A program made the position numbers and the translations under genes. This document shows, piece after piece, positions 53,569 through 62,472 of a DNA stretch of 64,000 nucleotides (within the stretch, counting starts at the first letter, position 1; each line of letters starts with the position of its first letter). The DNA is from JBOFGK01 sp051649085 (GTDB lineage Bacteria; Bacillota_I; Bacilli_A; UBA3375): contig JBOFGK010000058.1 in assembly GCA_051649085.1 (NCBI GenBank), forward strand, positions 1 through 64,000, read 5' to 3'. Below the pieces are notes generated by a model. It was not told the origin of the DNA and made no database searches. It worked only from the letters and a program-made list of their open reading frames with translations.

Positions 53569-54486
53569 ATGAATGTAATTAAAATTACTCCCCGTGGGTT
53601 TTGTCACGGAGTTGTTAATTCTATCAAAATCACAAAAGAGATTGCTATCGATCCAACAGTCACAAAACCACTGTATATGTTAGGAATGCTTGTGCACAAT
53701 AAAAATATTGTCCATGAAATTGAGCAACTTGGTGTAACAATTATTAATGGACAAAGTCGTTTAGAAATGATTAAAAAAATCACAGAAGGAACAATTATTA
53801 TTACTGCCCATGGAACAGATAAGCGAATTTTCGAAATTGCAAAACAAAAGAATCTAACTGTTATTGATACAACTTGTCGAGAAGTTTATCAAACTCACGA
53901 TTTAGTTAAAAGTCGTATTGCAGATGGCTATGATGTTCTATATATCTCAAAAGCAGGTCATCCTGAACAAGAAGGAGTTCGTGGGGTTTCTGAGCATAAT
54001 TTGCATATGATTGAAAGTTATGAATCAATTGCAGATCTAGATTTAAATAATTCAAAAATATGTGTCACTAATCAAACAACTATGAATATGTTTTTTGTTG
54101 ATGAACTAGTTGAAAAAATTTTAGAAAAATATCCTCACGCTCTAGTCGAAAATGAACTATGTTCTGCAACAAGGTTGCGCCAAGACGCAATAGTGAATGA
54201 AGCTAAAAAATGTGATTTTGTCTATGTAGTTGGTGACACTTTATCTAACAATAGTAATAAATTAGTTGAAATTGCCATCCAACAAGGCGCTAAAGCTAAA
54301 TTAATTGAAAATATTCAAGATATACAACTAGCAGATTTACGAGGACACAATACGATTGGTGTAACATCAGGGGCTTCAACTCCATCACAAATAACAAATT
54401 TATTAATTCGTTATTTGGAACAATTAGAATTAGACGATCCAGCAACTCACGATTATCAGCCGTTTATCGCCAAGAAAATTATCTAA
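53569..54486 (+). CDS. ispH: 4-hydroxy-3-methylbut-2-enyl diphosphate reductase
   Basis: Last step of the MEP pathway: reduces HMBPP to IPP and DMAPP with a [4Fe-4S] cluster. The 305 residues hold the three cluster cysteines in TPRGFCHGVVN near 12, IDTTCREVYQTH near 102 and ENELCSATRLRQDAI near 200, with THGTDKR-like and GHPEQEGVRG elements between. DTTC and ENELC differ slightly from the common DATC and NTIC, marking a diverged branch. Its products feed the two prenyl synthases in the window. Confidence 0.92.
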   Translation: MNVIKITPRGFCHGVVNSIKITKEIAIDPTVTKPLYMLGMLVHNKNIVHEIEQLGVTIINGQSRLEMIKKITEGTIIITAHGTDKRIFEIAKQKNLTVIDTTCREVYQTHDLVKSRIADGYDVLYISKAGHPEQEGVRGVSEHNLHMIESYESIADLDLNNSKICVTNQTTMNMFFVDELVEKILEKYPHALVENELCSATRLRQDAIVNEAKKCDFVYVVGDTLSNNSNKLVEIAIQQGAKAKLIENIQDIQLADLRGHNTIGVTSGASTPSQITNLLIRYLEQLELDDPATHDYQPFIAKKII

Positions 54487-54558
54487 TTTATTTTTTGCTT
54501 GAATTAATTCACGCATTATTTGTTTTATAAATTAGTTTTTTTCACTAAAAAACATACA

Positions 54559-54593
54559 AAACACACTTTAAACACACTTAAATTAGTTATAAT
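54559..54593 (+). promoter_or_regulatory. Promoter region of the DUF308 gene with a direct repeat
   Basis: TATAAT at 54588-54593 without a good -35. Just upstream AAACACACTT occurs twice (54559-54568 and 54570-54579) with an 11-bp period, about one helical turn, which suits an activator or repressor site. The regulator is unknown. Confidence 0.4.
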
Positions 54594-54625
54594 TAACATG
54601 CATTTAAAACTATAATGGAGGAATA

Positions 54626-55171
54626 ATGTTCGAGCAAAAATATAACATTTTTCGAAATAACGATATTCACAAATTTAAGCGTAATTTATTAATCTTAATT
54701 AGTATCCAATTTACTTTGAGCTTCTTTTTTTTATTTATACCTGTTTTTATCTCAAATTTACTTATCCACTTAATTGCCCTTAGTTTCATGCTCTTAGGTT
54801 TGAGTAAATTAATTCAAGCTACTGCCAAATTAATTAAACGAGAACAAAGTATTTTTAACTTTTCACTCTCAATACTACTGATTTTTATTGGTACGTTTAT
54901 TTTCTATAAACCAGATTTTTGTAGTTATTTTATCATTTATTTAATCGGTTCGATTCTAATCATAAAAGGATTTTTTCATTTTTTTAAAGATGATCGTACG
55001 ATTAAACTATTCACAAAAGTTTTAAAAGGAATGTTGCAAATTCTCTTAGGTCTAGCACTAATTATCCAAATACTTTTACTACCAGCTTTAATTCCGTTTT
55101 TCATTGCTATTTTTCTCTTCTTAAATTCTATTTATGAAGTAATATGCTTAAACGATTTACTTAATTATTAA
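54626..55171 (+). CDS. DUF308 (HdeD-like) membrane protein
   Basis: A 181-residue protein with six hydrophobic segments arranged as three hairpins, separated by short basic loops such as KLIKREQS and FKDDRTIK. This is the HdeD/DUF308 plan, linked to acid stress in enterobacteria; its role here is unknown. GGAGG lies five bases before the ATG. Confidence 0.72.
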   Translation: MFEQKYNIFRNNDIHKFKRNLLILISIQFTLSFFFLFIPVFISNLLIHLIALSFMLLGLSKLIQATAKLIKREQSIFNFSLSILLIFIGTFIFYKPDFCSYFIIYLIGSILIIKGFFHFFKDDRTIKLFTKVLKGMLQILLGLALIIQILLLPALIPFFIAIFLFLNSIYEVICLNDLLNY

Positions 55172-55178
55172 TTAAATT

Positions 55179-55208
55179 AAAAAAGGATTCGAATTCGAAT
55201 CCTTTTTT
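55179..55208. terminator. Bidirectional terminator between DUF308 and P-type ATPase genes
   Basis: A 30-bp perfect palindrome centred on GAATTC (AAAAAAGGATTCG and its complement) with T-runs on both strands, placed between converging genes. Confidence 0.9.
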
Positions 55209-55397
55209 TTATATTTTAGTTTATTATTTTTATTTGTGTTTCTAATTTATATTTTAGTTTATTATTTTTATTTGTATTTCTAGTTTATATTTTAGTTTAT
55301 TATTATTATTTGTATTTCTAGTTTATATTTTAGTTTATTATTTTTATTTGTATTTCTAGTTTATATTTTAGTTTATTATTTTTATTTGTATTTCTAG
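55208..55397. repeat. Tandem repeat, five copies of a 38-bp unit
   Basis: Five adjoining 38-bp units starting at 55208, 55246, 55284, 55322 and 55360. Units 2, 4 and 5 are identical; unit 3 differs by one base and unit 1 by two. The unit is almost pure A+T with CTAG at its junctions. The array ends one base before the ATPase stop codon and begins at the terminator. Confidence 0.95.
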
Positions 55398-55398
55398 T

Positions 55399-57456
55399 TT
55401 ATTGTTTATTATCAATTTTTCTTTTAGTTAATTGATATGCATTTAAAATTGCAATAATCGAAACCCCAACATCTGCAAAAATTGCTTCAAAAATCGTTGC
55501 ATATCCGAACAGTGCTAATGCCATGAATGTGAACTTTACTCCTAGAGCTAAAACGATATTTTGTAAAACAACATTTTTTGTACTCTTTGAAATTTTCCAT
55601 GCGCTTATCAATTGTTCTGGATTATCATTTACAAGAACAATATCTCCTGCTTCAATTGCTACATCATTTCCTGCAGCCCCCATTGCAAATCCGATATCAG
55701 CTTGTTTGATACATGGCGCATCATTAATCCCATCACCAACAAATGCAACTTTATTTGTACTTGACGCTAATTTTTGTTCAAGAATTGTAATTTTTTCATG
55801 AGCCATTTTTTGTCCATGAAATTCAGTGATATTCAAAGTTTTTGCAACTTGTTCAACTGCTCTCTTATTATCACCTGATACAATAACTGGTTTTACATTA
55901 TTTGCTTGTAAAAAATCAATTGTTTCTTTAACACCTTCTTTAATTTTATCACCAAGTTCAACTACAACTTGTAAAACATCATTTTTTGTCATATATACAA
56001 GCGTATTTGATGAATCAATTTCTTCTGCCTCAGTAAATTTTGCGTTTCCAACTTTATATACATCAGAACCAAGTTCAGCCATAATTCCCATTGAAGGTAC
56101 TTCTTTAATATTATCAAATTCAATTGTATTATAATGGAAATTATCAACAATCGCCTTAGCAATTACATGATTTGAATTTGCTTCAATCGAGCAAAGATAA
56201 TCGATATACTCACTTTCAGGATATTGACTTGTTTGCTTAGATACTGTAAATTCTCCTGTTGTTAATGTTCCTGTCTTATCGAAAATAACTGTTTCTATTT
56301 TATTGACAGCTTCTAAATATTTTGCACCTTTAACCAAAATTTTATGGTTTGAGGCAAGACCAACTCCACCAAAATAAGCTAATGGAATTGAAATTACTAA
56401 TGCACAAGGACAAGAAATTACTAAAAAGATAATTGCTGTTTCAGCCGCATCATTGATTGGTGTTCCTAACACCCAAAATTTTACACAGAAGATTATAAAT
56501 GCAACTATTACAACAATTGGTGTATATACTCTTGCGAATTGTGTAAAGAATTGTTCTGTCTCACTCTTATTTGAAGTAGCTTCTTCAACTAGATGAATTA
56601 TTTTAGATGCATATGAATCTTCATACAATTTAGATACTTCTAATCTAAGTGGACTACTTAAATTAACTGAACCTGATAAAACTTCATCATCTACTTTTAC
56701 TGTTTTTGGTTTAGATTCACCATTAATTGCTGCTAAATTTAACGATGATTCCCCTGAAACAATTACTCCATCAGCAGCAACAATTTCATGTGGTGCAACT
56801 ACAAGAATATCTCCAATTTCAATTTCAATTGCTGGAATTTCCATCTGTCTGTCACCACGAATAACTGTCGCCGTATTTGGTCTAATCTCTAACAATTTAT
56901 TAATTGAACTTCTTGATTTATTAACTGCTAAATCTTGTAAGTACTCACCTACTTGGAAAAAGACAATTATCATTACAGCTTCACTATATTCGCCGATCAT
57001 AAATGCAGCAACTGTTGCAATAATCATTAAGACATTTTCATCAAAGAATATTTTTTTTTGGATATTCTTATATGCTTTGTTCATTATTCCATGTGCTAAT
57101 AAAATATATGAAGCAATGTATAGCCCAAATATATTCAATTCAAATTGGTTTATAAGAAAAACCACCAATCCAATTATGTACAATAAATGTTTTAATTCAA
57201 AATATAATTTTGTTTTCGGTTGAATTTCTTCTTGTAATCTTGGATTAGTTCCCTGTAAATAAACATCTGGTTCTATTTCTTGAATAATAGCTGTAAGTTC
57301 ACTAACTGAATATTCATAATCACTTATAAGCATTAATTTTTTTCCTATAAAATCAATACCTGCAGTTTGTATATCATTTCGTTTCATTAAAAATTGTTCT
57401 ATTTTTGTTGCACAACTTGGACAATCTAAGTTGTTAATAATAAATGAAATTTTCAT
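55399..57456 (-). CDS. P1B-type heavy-metal ATPase (Zn/Cd/Pb group)
   Basis: A 685-residue metal efflux pump. An N-terminal HMA domain has CPSC at residues 12-15, eight membrane helices follow, CPC at 349-351, DKTGT at 393-397, and the GDGINDAP hinge. The last helices carry ALALFGYATIFEAIFADVGVSIIAILNA, whose Asp marks the Zn2+/Cd2+/Pb2+ group rather than copper pumps. Two oddities: the actuator motif reads NGES instead of TGES, and the nucleotide-domain HP motif reads SNHVIAKAI. GGAGG precedes the ATG. No ArsR-type regulator is adjacent. Confidence 0.93.
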   Translation of the reverse strand: MKISFIINNLDCPSCATKIEQFLMKRNDIQTAGIDFIGKKLMLISDYEYSVSELTAIIQEIEPDVYLQGTNPRLQEEIQPKTKLYFELKHLLYIIGLVVFLINQFELNIFGLYIASYILLAHGIMNKAYKNIQKKIFFDENVLMIIATVAAFMIGEYSEAVMIIVFFQVGEYLQDLAVNKSRSSINKLLEIRPNTATVIRGDRQMEIPAIEIEIGDILVVAPHEIVAADGVIVSGESSLNLAAINGESKPKTVKVDDEVLSGSVNLSSPLRLEVSKLYEDSYASKIIHLVEEATSNKSETEQFFTQFARVYTPIVVIVAFIIFCVKFWVLGTPINDAAETAIIFLVISCPCALVISIPLAYFGGVGLASNHKILVKGAKYLEAVNKIETVIFDKTGTLTTGEFTVSKQTSQYPESEYIDYLCSIEANSNHVIAKAIVDNFHYNTIEFDNIKEVPSMGIMAELGSDVYKVGNAKFTEAEEIDSSNTLVYMTKNDVLQVVVELGDKIKEGVKETIDFLQANNVKPVIVSGDNKRAVEQVAKTLNITEFHGQKMAHEKITILEQKLASSTNKVAFVGDGINDAPCIKQADIGFAMGAAGNDVAIEAGDIVLVNDNPEQLISAWKISKSTKNVVLQNIVLALGVKFTFMALALFGYATIFEAIFADVGVSIIAILNAYQLTKRKIDNKQ

Positions 57457-57478
57457 TCCTCCTCCAATCTATACACCA

Positions 57479-57507
57479 AGTATAACATATTTATTAACAG
57501 GTTGCAA
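57479..57507 (-). promoter_or_regulatory. Promoter of the P1B ATPase
   Basis: Minus-strand TTGCAA (57502-57507), 17-base spacer, TATACT (57479-57484), extended by TGT. No metal-regulator operator could be recognised with confidence. Confidence 0.75.
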
Positions 57508-57555
57508 ATTAAATACCTATTTTTCAAAAAAATACTTCATTTTCATATTTTTGAC

Positions 57556-57939
57556 TTATTTTAACTGTTTTTCAATCAATTCTAAATTAGCATTTCCTAA
57601 AATCTCATCTTCGATTTGAACTACTGGTGCAAGTGAACAAATTCCCATACACTTACTTGCACTTACGTCAATTTTTTGCGTAGCACTCGCTGCTTTTAAC
57701 TGATCAAATAATTTTTTCCCACCACATACCATACAGCTGTTTCCTAAACAAATTTCAACTTTTTGCTCCTGTTCATTTACTATTTCTTTTTTAGTAAATC
57801 TCGCATAAAAAGTGATGATTGACTCAATCTTAGCTTCCGTTTCTGAATATTTTTGAGCAAGTTCACTTATTTGCTCCTTTGTAATAAAACCCTGATTCAT
57901 TTGTAATTCATCCATTTCTGTAATTAATTGTTGATTCAT
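57556..57939 (-). CDS. Solitary NuoE-like [2Fe-2S] thioredoxin-fold protein
   Basis: A 127-residue protein matching the 24-kDa subunit of complex I and the equivalent hydrogenase subunits. An N-terminal helical bundle has the family segment IITFYARF, and cluster cysteines are at 64, 69, 97 and 101 (Cx4C...Cx3C), with MGICSLAPVVQI. The NuoF and NuoG partners expected beside it are absent from this window. It may serve a hydrogenase or formate dehydrogenase encoded elsewhere. It lies between the fab operon and the metal ATPase. Confidence 0.85.
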   Translation of the reverse strand: MNQQLITEMDELQMNQGFITKEQISELAQKYSETEAKIESIITFYARFTKKEIVNEQEQKVEICLGNSCMVCGGKKLFDQLKAASATQKIDVSASKCMGICSLAPVVQIEDEILGNANLELIEKQLK

Positions 57940-58019
57940 TTAACTCCTTTTACAATTGTCTATTTATTGATTCTATAACTATTATACTCTTTTTTTAAGT
58001 GATAGGTCATTTAGTGCAT

Positions 58020-58057
58020 ACAAAAAGAATGAAAGAACTCTTTTGAGTTCTTTCATT
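58020..58057 (-). terminator. Intrinsic terminator of the fatty-acid operon
   Basis: AATGAAAGAACTC / GAGTTCTTTCATT, a perfect 13-bp stem with a TTTT loop (58028-58057), followed on the minus strand by CTTTTTG. It lies about 55 bases after the fabZ stop. Confidence 0.88.
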
Positions 58058-58110
58058 AATTAACAGTTTTGTTAACTTGAATATAGTTGAGTGTTTTATT
58101 TTTCACAAGA

Positions 58111-58542
58111 CTAATTTGTCCCGATTGCAAATTTAAGTTCACCTTGTGCAACTACTTTTCCGTCAACTAATGCTTTTCCTTCACCAATTCCAATTGAACC
58201 TTTAATTTTAGTCATTGTAATTTCTAAACGAATAACATCTCCAGGTATTACTTGACGTTTAAATTTAAAATTATTAATTCCTGCAAAAAAAGCAATTTTT
58301 CCTTTAAATTCATCTTGCATTAATAAACAAACCGCACCTACTTGAGCTAATGCTTCGACAATTAATACACCAGGCATTACATGATGTTCAGGAAAATGTC
58401 CTTGAAAAAAGTATTCATTTTGAGTTACTGCTTTAATTCCAACACCACTTACTCCTGGTTCACCATCAATTATACGATCAACTAGTACGAATGGATAACG
58501 ATGAGGAATTATTTCTAAAATTTGATTACTATTTAGCTTCAT
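58111..58542 (-). CDS. fabZ: 3-hydroxyacyl-ACP dehydratase FabZ
   Basis: Dehydrates 3-hydroxyacyl-ACP in each elongation round of type II fatty-acid synthesis. The 143 residues hold ILEIIPHRYPFVLVDRI near 8 and GHFPEHHVMPGVLIVEALAQVGA near 47, with His-49-type and Glu catalytic residues. The ATG at 58542 has AAGGAG four bases upstream and overlaps fabF by 14 bases; the open frame begins 69 bases earlier. Confidence 0.95.
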   Translation of the reverse strand: MKLNSNQILEIIPHRYPFVLVDRIIDGEPGVSGVGIKAVTQNEYFFQGHFPEHHVMPGVLIVEALAQVGAVCLLMQDEFKGKIAFFAGINNFKFKRQVIPGDVIRLEITMTKIKGSIGIGEGKALVDGKVVAQGELKFAIGTN

Positions 58543-59761
58543 CATACTCCTTGAATAAAAGCATTGAATTGTGTCCACCAAATCCAAGTGAAGTTGAAAT
58601 TCCATATTCAAGTTCTACATGCTTTGTTTCAAGGGCAATGTCAATATTTAATTCAGGATCTACAACTTGTGTATTAATTGTGGGAGTAACAATATTTTCG
58701 TTAATTGATTTCATCATAATAATCGCTTCAACGGCCCCTGCTGCTCCTAGTAAATGACCAGTCATTGATTTAGATGATGTAATGTTTAAACCATCTTTAT
58801 GGTCTTTGAAAATTTCATTAATTATTTTACATTCTGTTTTTTCATTAAGTGGTGTACTTGTTCCATGTACATTTATATACTTAATTTTAGCTAAATCTGT
58901 TCCATCAACTAATTTATTCATTGCATAAATTGCTGCTTTTCCTTCTGGGTCTGGTGCTGTTATATGACTTGCATCACATGATGTGAAATATCCTTTAACT
59001 TCACCTAATATTTTAGCCCCACGAGCAATTGCATGTTCATATTCTTCAAGTACTAGTGCACCAGCACCTTCTCCCATTACAAATCCATGACGCTCTACAT
59101 CAAATGGAATTGAAGCACGATTAGGATCAGTTGCATTTGATAAAGCTCTAAGATTGTTGAAACCTGAAAGTCCAATATAGTTTACTGATGCTTCACTTGC
59201 ACCGGCAACTACGACTTTACATATTCCGTTTTGAATGTTATTAAATGCTTGACCAATCGAATCTGTTCCACTTGCACATGCCGTTACAACTGTAAAACAA
59301 GGTCCTTTTAATCCTAAATCAATTGCAACATTACCAGATACTAAATTAACAATTGCGTTTGGTATAAAGTGTGGTGAAACACGGTTATAACCTTTTTCAT
59401 TGGCTTTAGTTATTTCTTGTTGAATTGTGTAAATTCCTCCAATTCCTGAAGAAACAATTGTCCCAATTGAGTAGCGATCTTCAACTTGATCTAAATTTGC
59501 TTGTTCGTACGCTTGACGAGCAGCTACAACCGCATATTGAATTACTGGATCCAAATTACGTGCTTCTTTTTTCGAAAAATGCTCAAGTGGATCATAGCCT
59601 TTTAAGGTTCCCGCTACGTGAACTCCCATTGACTCTAAGATTTCGTCATTTAGTTTAACAATTCCATTTGTACCTGCCACTGCATTTGTCCATGTTTCTT
59701 CAACATTACTTCCAATCGGGTTTATTGTTCCCATTCCTGTTATTACGACACGTTTTTGCAT
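58529..59761 (-). CDS. fabF: 3-oxoacyl-ACP synthase II
   Basis: Condensing enzyme that elongates acyl-ACP with malonyl-ACP. The 410 residues carry the Cys-His-His triad: VTACASGTDSIGQ near 162, VHGTSTPLNEKTE near 300 and GHLLGAAGAVEA near 337. The terminal GFGGHNSMLLF motif is present. It abuts fabG. Confidence 0.96.
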   Translation of the reverse strand: MQKRVVITGMGTINPIGSNVEETWTNAVAGTNGIVKLNDEILESMGVHVAGTLKGYDPLEHFSKKEARNLDPVIQYAVVAARQAYEQANLDQVEDRYSIGTIVSSGIGGIYTIQQEITKANEKGYNRVSPHFIPNAIVNLVSGNVAIDLGLKGPCFTVVTACASGTDSIGQAFNNIQNGICKVVVAGASEASVNYIGLSGFNNLRALSNATDPNRASIPFDVERHGFVMGEGAGALVLEEYEHAIARGAKILGEVKGYFTSCDASHITAPDPEGKAAIYAMNKLVDGTDLAKIKYINVHGTSTPLNEKTECKIINEIFKDHKDGLNITSSKSMTGHLLGAAGAVEAIIMMKSINENIVTPTINTQVVDPELNIDIALETKHVELEYGISTSLGFGGHNSMLLFKEYDEAK

Positions 59762-60495
59762 TATATCATTCCTCCATCGATAATAAATGTTTGTCCTGTT
59801 ACAAAACTTGCTTGATCACTTCCTAAAAAGTAAATTGCATTTGCAACTTCTTCTGCAGTCCCTAAACGACTCAGAGCAATTTGACTTAAAATATTAGTTT
59901 TAATCTCTTCTGGTAAACCATCTGTCATATTTGTTTGAATGAAACCAGGTGCTACACAATTCACACGAATATTTTTACGTCCATATTCTTTAGACATTGA
60001 TTTACTCATCGTAATTAATCCAGCTTTTGCTGCTGCATAGTTTGCTTGACCTAAGTTTCCACTTATTCCAACAACTGATGAAACATTAACGATTGAACCT
60101 GTTCTTGCACGCGACATTTTCTTTAAAAATGCTTTTGAGCAAAGAAATGCTCCAACTAAATTAACGTCTAAAACTTCTGTAAAGTCAACTTTTGACATTT
60201 TCATCACTAACATATCTTTTGTAATTCCACCATTGTTAACTAATACATCAATTTGTGGATAAAGCTCATATGCAAAATCAACTGCTTGATTAATACTTGC
60301 CTCATCACTTAAATTCATTTGAACATGATCTACTTTAATTTGGTAGTTAGTTTCAAATTCAGTCTTCAAAGCAACTGCTCCTGCATTGTTAGAATTATAC
60401 GTAATTACTAAGTTATATCCTTCTTTAGCAAATTTTTCACTTACTGCTTTTCCAATTCCTGTCGCCCCACCTGTAATAAATACTACTTTTGACAT
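59761..60495 (-). CDS. fabG: 3-oxoacyl-ACP reductase
   Basis: Short-chain dehydrogenase that reduces 3-oxoacyl-ACP with NADPH. The 244 residues contain GGATGIGKAVSEKFA near 8, NNGGITKDMLVMKM near 87, the catalytic Ser in NVSSVVGISGN and YAAAKAG near 150. The coenzyme motif GGATGIG and length fit FabG. It overlaps fabD by 13 bases. Confidence 0.96.
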   Translation of the reverse strand: MSKVVFITGGATGIGKAVSEKFAKEGYNLVITYNSNNAGAVALKTEFETNYQIKVDHVQMNLSDEASINQAVDFAYELYPQIDVLVNNGGITKDMLVMKMSKVDFTEVLDVNLVGAFLCSKAFLKKMSRARTGSIVNVSSVVGISGNLGQANYAAAKAGLITMSKSMSKEYGRKNIRVNCVAPGFIQTNMTDGLPEEIKTNILSQIALSRLGTAEEVANAIYFLGSDQASFVTGQTFIIDGGMI

Positions 60496-61403
60496 AATTC
60501 CTCAACTTTCTGAATGTCTTCAAGCTTTTCAATGTTAATTACTTCGACATTACTATCAATTTTTTTTATCATTCCACTTAATGTATTTCCTGGACCAATT
60601 TCAATAAAGGTCGTAATTCCATCAGCAATCATTTGTTTAATTTGCGGATACCAATTTACGCCAGTTATTAAATGTTTAACCATTTGTTCTTCGATATTTT
60701 CAGTTGTATACTTTTGAGCAGTTGTATTCAAATATAAATCCGTTTTCGGCGCATCTGCCTTAAATTTACTAAGTTCAACTTTAAATAATTCACTAGTTTC
60801 ACGATATAAACTACTATGGAATGGTCCTGCTACCTTTAATTTCATTATTTTACGAACACCAAGTTCTTTTAATTTTGGTAAATCTCTCATAAAATCATCG
60901 CTTGTCCCAGACAAAATAACTTGTTGTTCTGTATTGTAATTAGCCACTTCTAATTTTGAATCAATTGCTTTTAAATGTGCAACTAATTCTTCATATGTCA
61001 CCTTTAACACCGCATGCATTTCACCTGCCACTTGACTCTCATGCATCAGTTTTGATCGAATAGCGACGATTTCAATTATTTCTTCAACTGAAAAAATCCC
61101 ACTTGCACAAAGTGCTGAATATTCACCAAGTGAAAAACCTGCAACTGCATCTGGTTTGATTTTTTCCGAAATTTGTGCGAAAATTCCTAATTCCATTCCT
61201 AAAATTCCCAATTGAGCATTTTGAGTTTCATTTAAAGCAACTGTTTCTTCTTCATATAAACATGCTTTTAAATTAGGATTTTTCGCGAACAGTAGCGATT
61301 GAATTTCTTGATACTTTGTACAGTTTGGTTCATTGAAAAAATCAAATCCCATTTGAAAATATTGACTTCCTTGACCTGGAAATACTATTGCAACTTTAGA
61401 CAC
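60483..61403 (-). CDS. fabD: Malonyl-CoA:ACP transacylase
   Basis: Loads malonate onto acyl carrier protein. The 306 residues begin SKVAIVFPGQGSQ. The nucleophile elbow GFSLGEYSAL lies near 92 and the catalytic His in VAGPFHSSLYRE near 200. The GTG at 61403 is taken as the start because GGAGG lies six bases upstream and the protein then begins like other FabD proteins; the frame opens at 61424. It overlaps the preceding gene by 8 bases. Confidence 0.94.
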   Translation of the reverse strand: MSKVAIVFPGQGSQYFQMGFDFFNEPNCTKYQEIQSLLFAKNPNLKACLYEEETVALNETQNAQLGILGMELGIFAQISEKIKPDAVAGFSLGEYSALCASGIFSVEEIIEIVAIRSKLMHESQVAGEMHAVLKVTYEELVAHLKAIDSKLEVANYNTEQQVILSGTSDDFMRDLPKLKELGVRKIMKLKVAGPFHSSLYRETSELFKVELSKFKADAPKTDLYLNTTAQKYTTENIEEQMVKHLITGVNWYPQIKQMIADGITTFIEIGPGNTLSGMIKKIDSNVEVINIEKLEDIQKVEELCQK

Positions 61404-62472
61404 TTGGTCCCTCCTCATATTCACGAACTAAATCGTCCATCAATTGTTGAACTGGAATAATTTTCTCAATTCTATAACCATTGCTTCCAGTAAAAACAAG
61501 ACCATTTTCTGTATCTCCTTTAACTGATTGGATTAGTTTATCCGTTATACAATAAACAGTTTCAGGTACTTTACCATTACATGGTAGGACACACCCAAGA
61601 CATTTTTCTACAGGAATATTTCCTTTTTTTAATTCTGTCGTAAATTTATTTTGAATCGCACGACCAGGATAACCGACTGGACTTGAAACATAATCAATGT
61701 CATCCTTTGTCGCTTTAATAAATGCTTGTTTAAATTTAATATCGGCATCACATTCTTCGGTTGCGATAAACTTAGTTGCCATTTGCACACCATCAGCACC
61801 CATATCCATAAATTTTCGAATGTCATGACCGTCCCAAACTCCCCCAGCTACTAAAATTGGGAATGTATAGTTATTTTCTATACAAAATTTTTTCACATCA
61901 GCAAAAATTTCTTCTAATGTTGGGATTGGACGACTTCCACCAATTTCATCATATGTTACTCCAAGGTGTCCTCCGGCTTCAGGTCCTTCAATAATCACCG
62001 CATCTGGCATTGTATCATATTTCATCATCCATTTACGAATAATTACCTTAAGCGCTTTTGCGCTTGAAACAATTGGGATATTAGCAACATTTGTTCCTTG
62101 TGTATATTTAGGCATATCAAAAGGTAAACCAGCACCTGAAATAATTGCGTCAACTCCTGATTCAACTGCTTGTTTAGCAAGACCTGCATATTGACGAGAG
62201 GCTGTTAAAATGTTAACTGCTAAAAAACCATCAACTTTTTCGCGAACTTTTTTTACTTCTTCATCAATCGCACGCAGATTTGCTTGATAGCTATGTTTGA
62301 CATTAATGTAAAAATCTTCATGAACGAATCCGATTTGTGACGCTGAAATTACACCCATTCCTCCTGCTTTAATTACTGCACTTGCAAGTGATGAACGAGA
62401 TACTCCAACTCCCATCCCCCCTTGAATAATTGGTAATTTAATTGTTTTACCCCTAATTGTAATACTATTCAT
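61396..62472 (-). CDS. NAD(P)H-dependent flavin oxidoreductase, second FabK-like protein
   Basis: A 358-residue TIM-barrel FMN enzyme of the nitronate monooxygenase / FabK superfamily. LPIIQGGMGVGVSRSSLASAV at the start, VIIEGPEAGGHLG near 165 and LVAGGVWDGHDIRKFMDMGADGVQMATKF near 215 are the FMN motifs. Unlike the neighbouring FabK it carries a C-terminal cysteine set, CLGCVLPCNG then C, suggesting a metal or Fe-S site. It may be an alternative enoyl reductase or a separate oxidoreductase. Overlaps both neighbours. Confidence 0.85.
   Translation of the reverse strand: MNSITIRGKTIKLPIIQGGMGVGVSRSSLASAVIKAGGMGVISASQIGFVHEDFYINVKHSYQANLRAIDEEVKKVREKVDGFLAVNILTASRQYAGLAKQAVESGVDAIISGAGLPFDMPKYTQGTNVANIPIVSSAKALKVIIRKWMMKYDTMPDAVIIEGPEAGGHLGVTYDEIGGSRPIPTLEEIFADVKKFCIENNYTFPILVAGGVWDGHDIRKFMDMGADGVQMATKFIATEECDADIKFKQAFIKATKDDIDYVSSPVGYPGRAIQNKFTTELKKGNIPVEKCLGCVLPCNGKVPETVYCITDKLIQSVKGDTENGLVFTGSNGYRIEKIIPVQQLMDDLVREYEEGPSV

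Noticed and set aside
55208..55397. CRISPR array
   Set aside because: The 38-bp units adjoin directly with no spacers, are almost pure A+T, and no cas genes are in the window.
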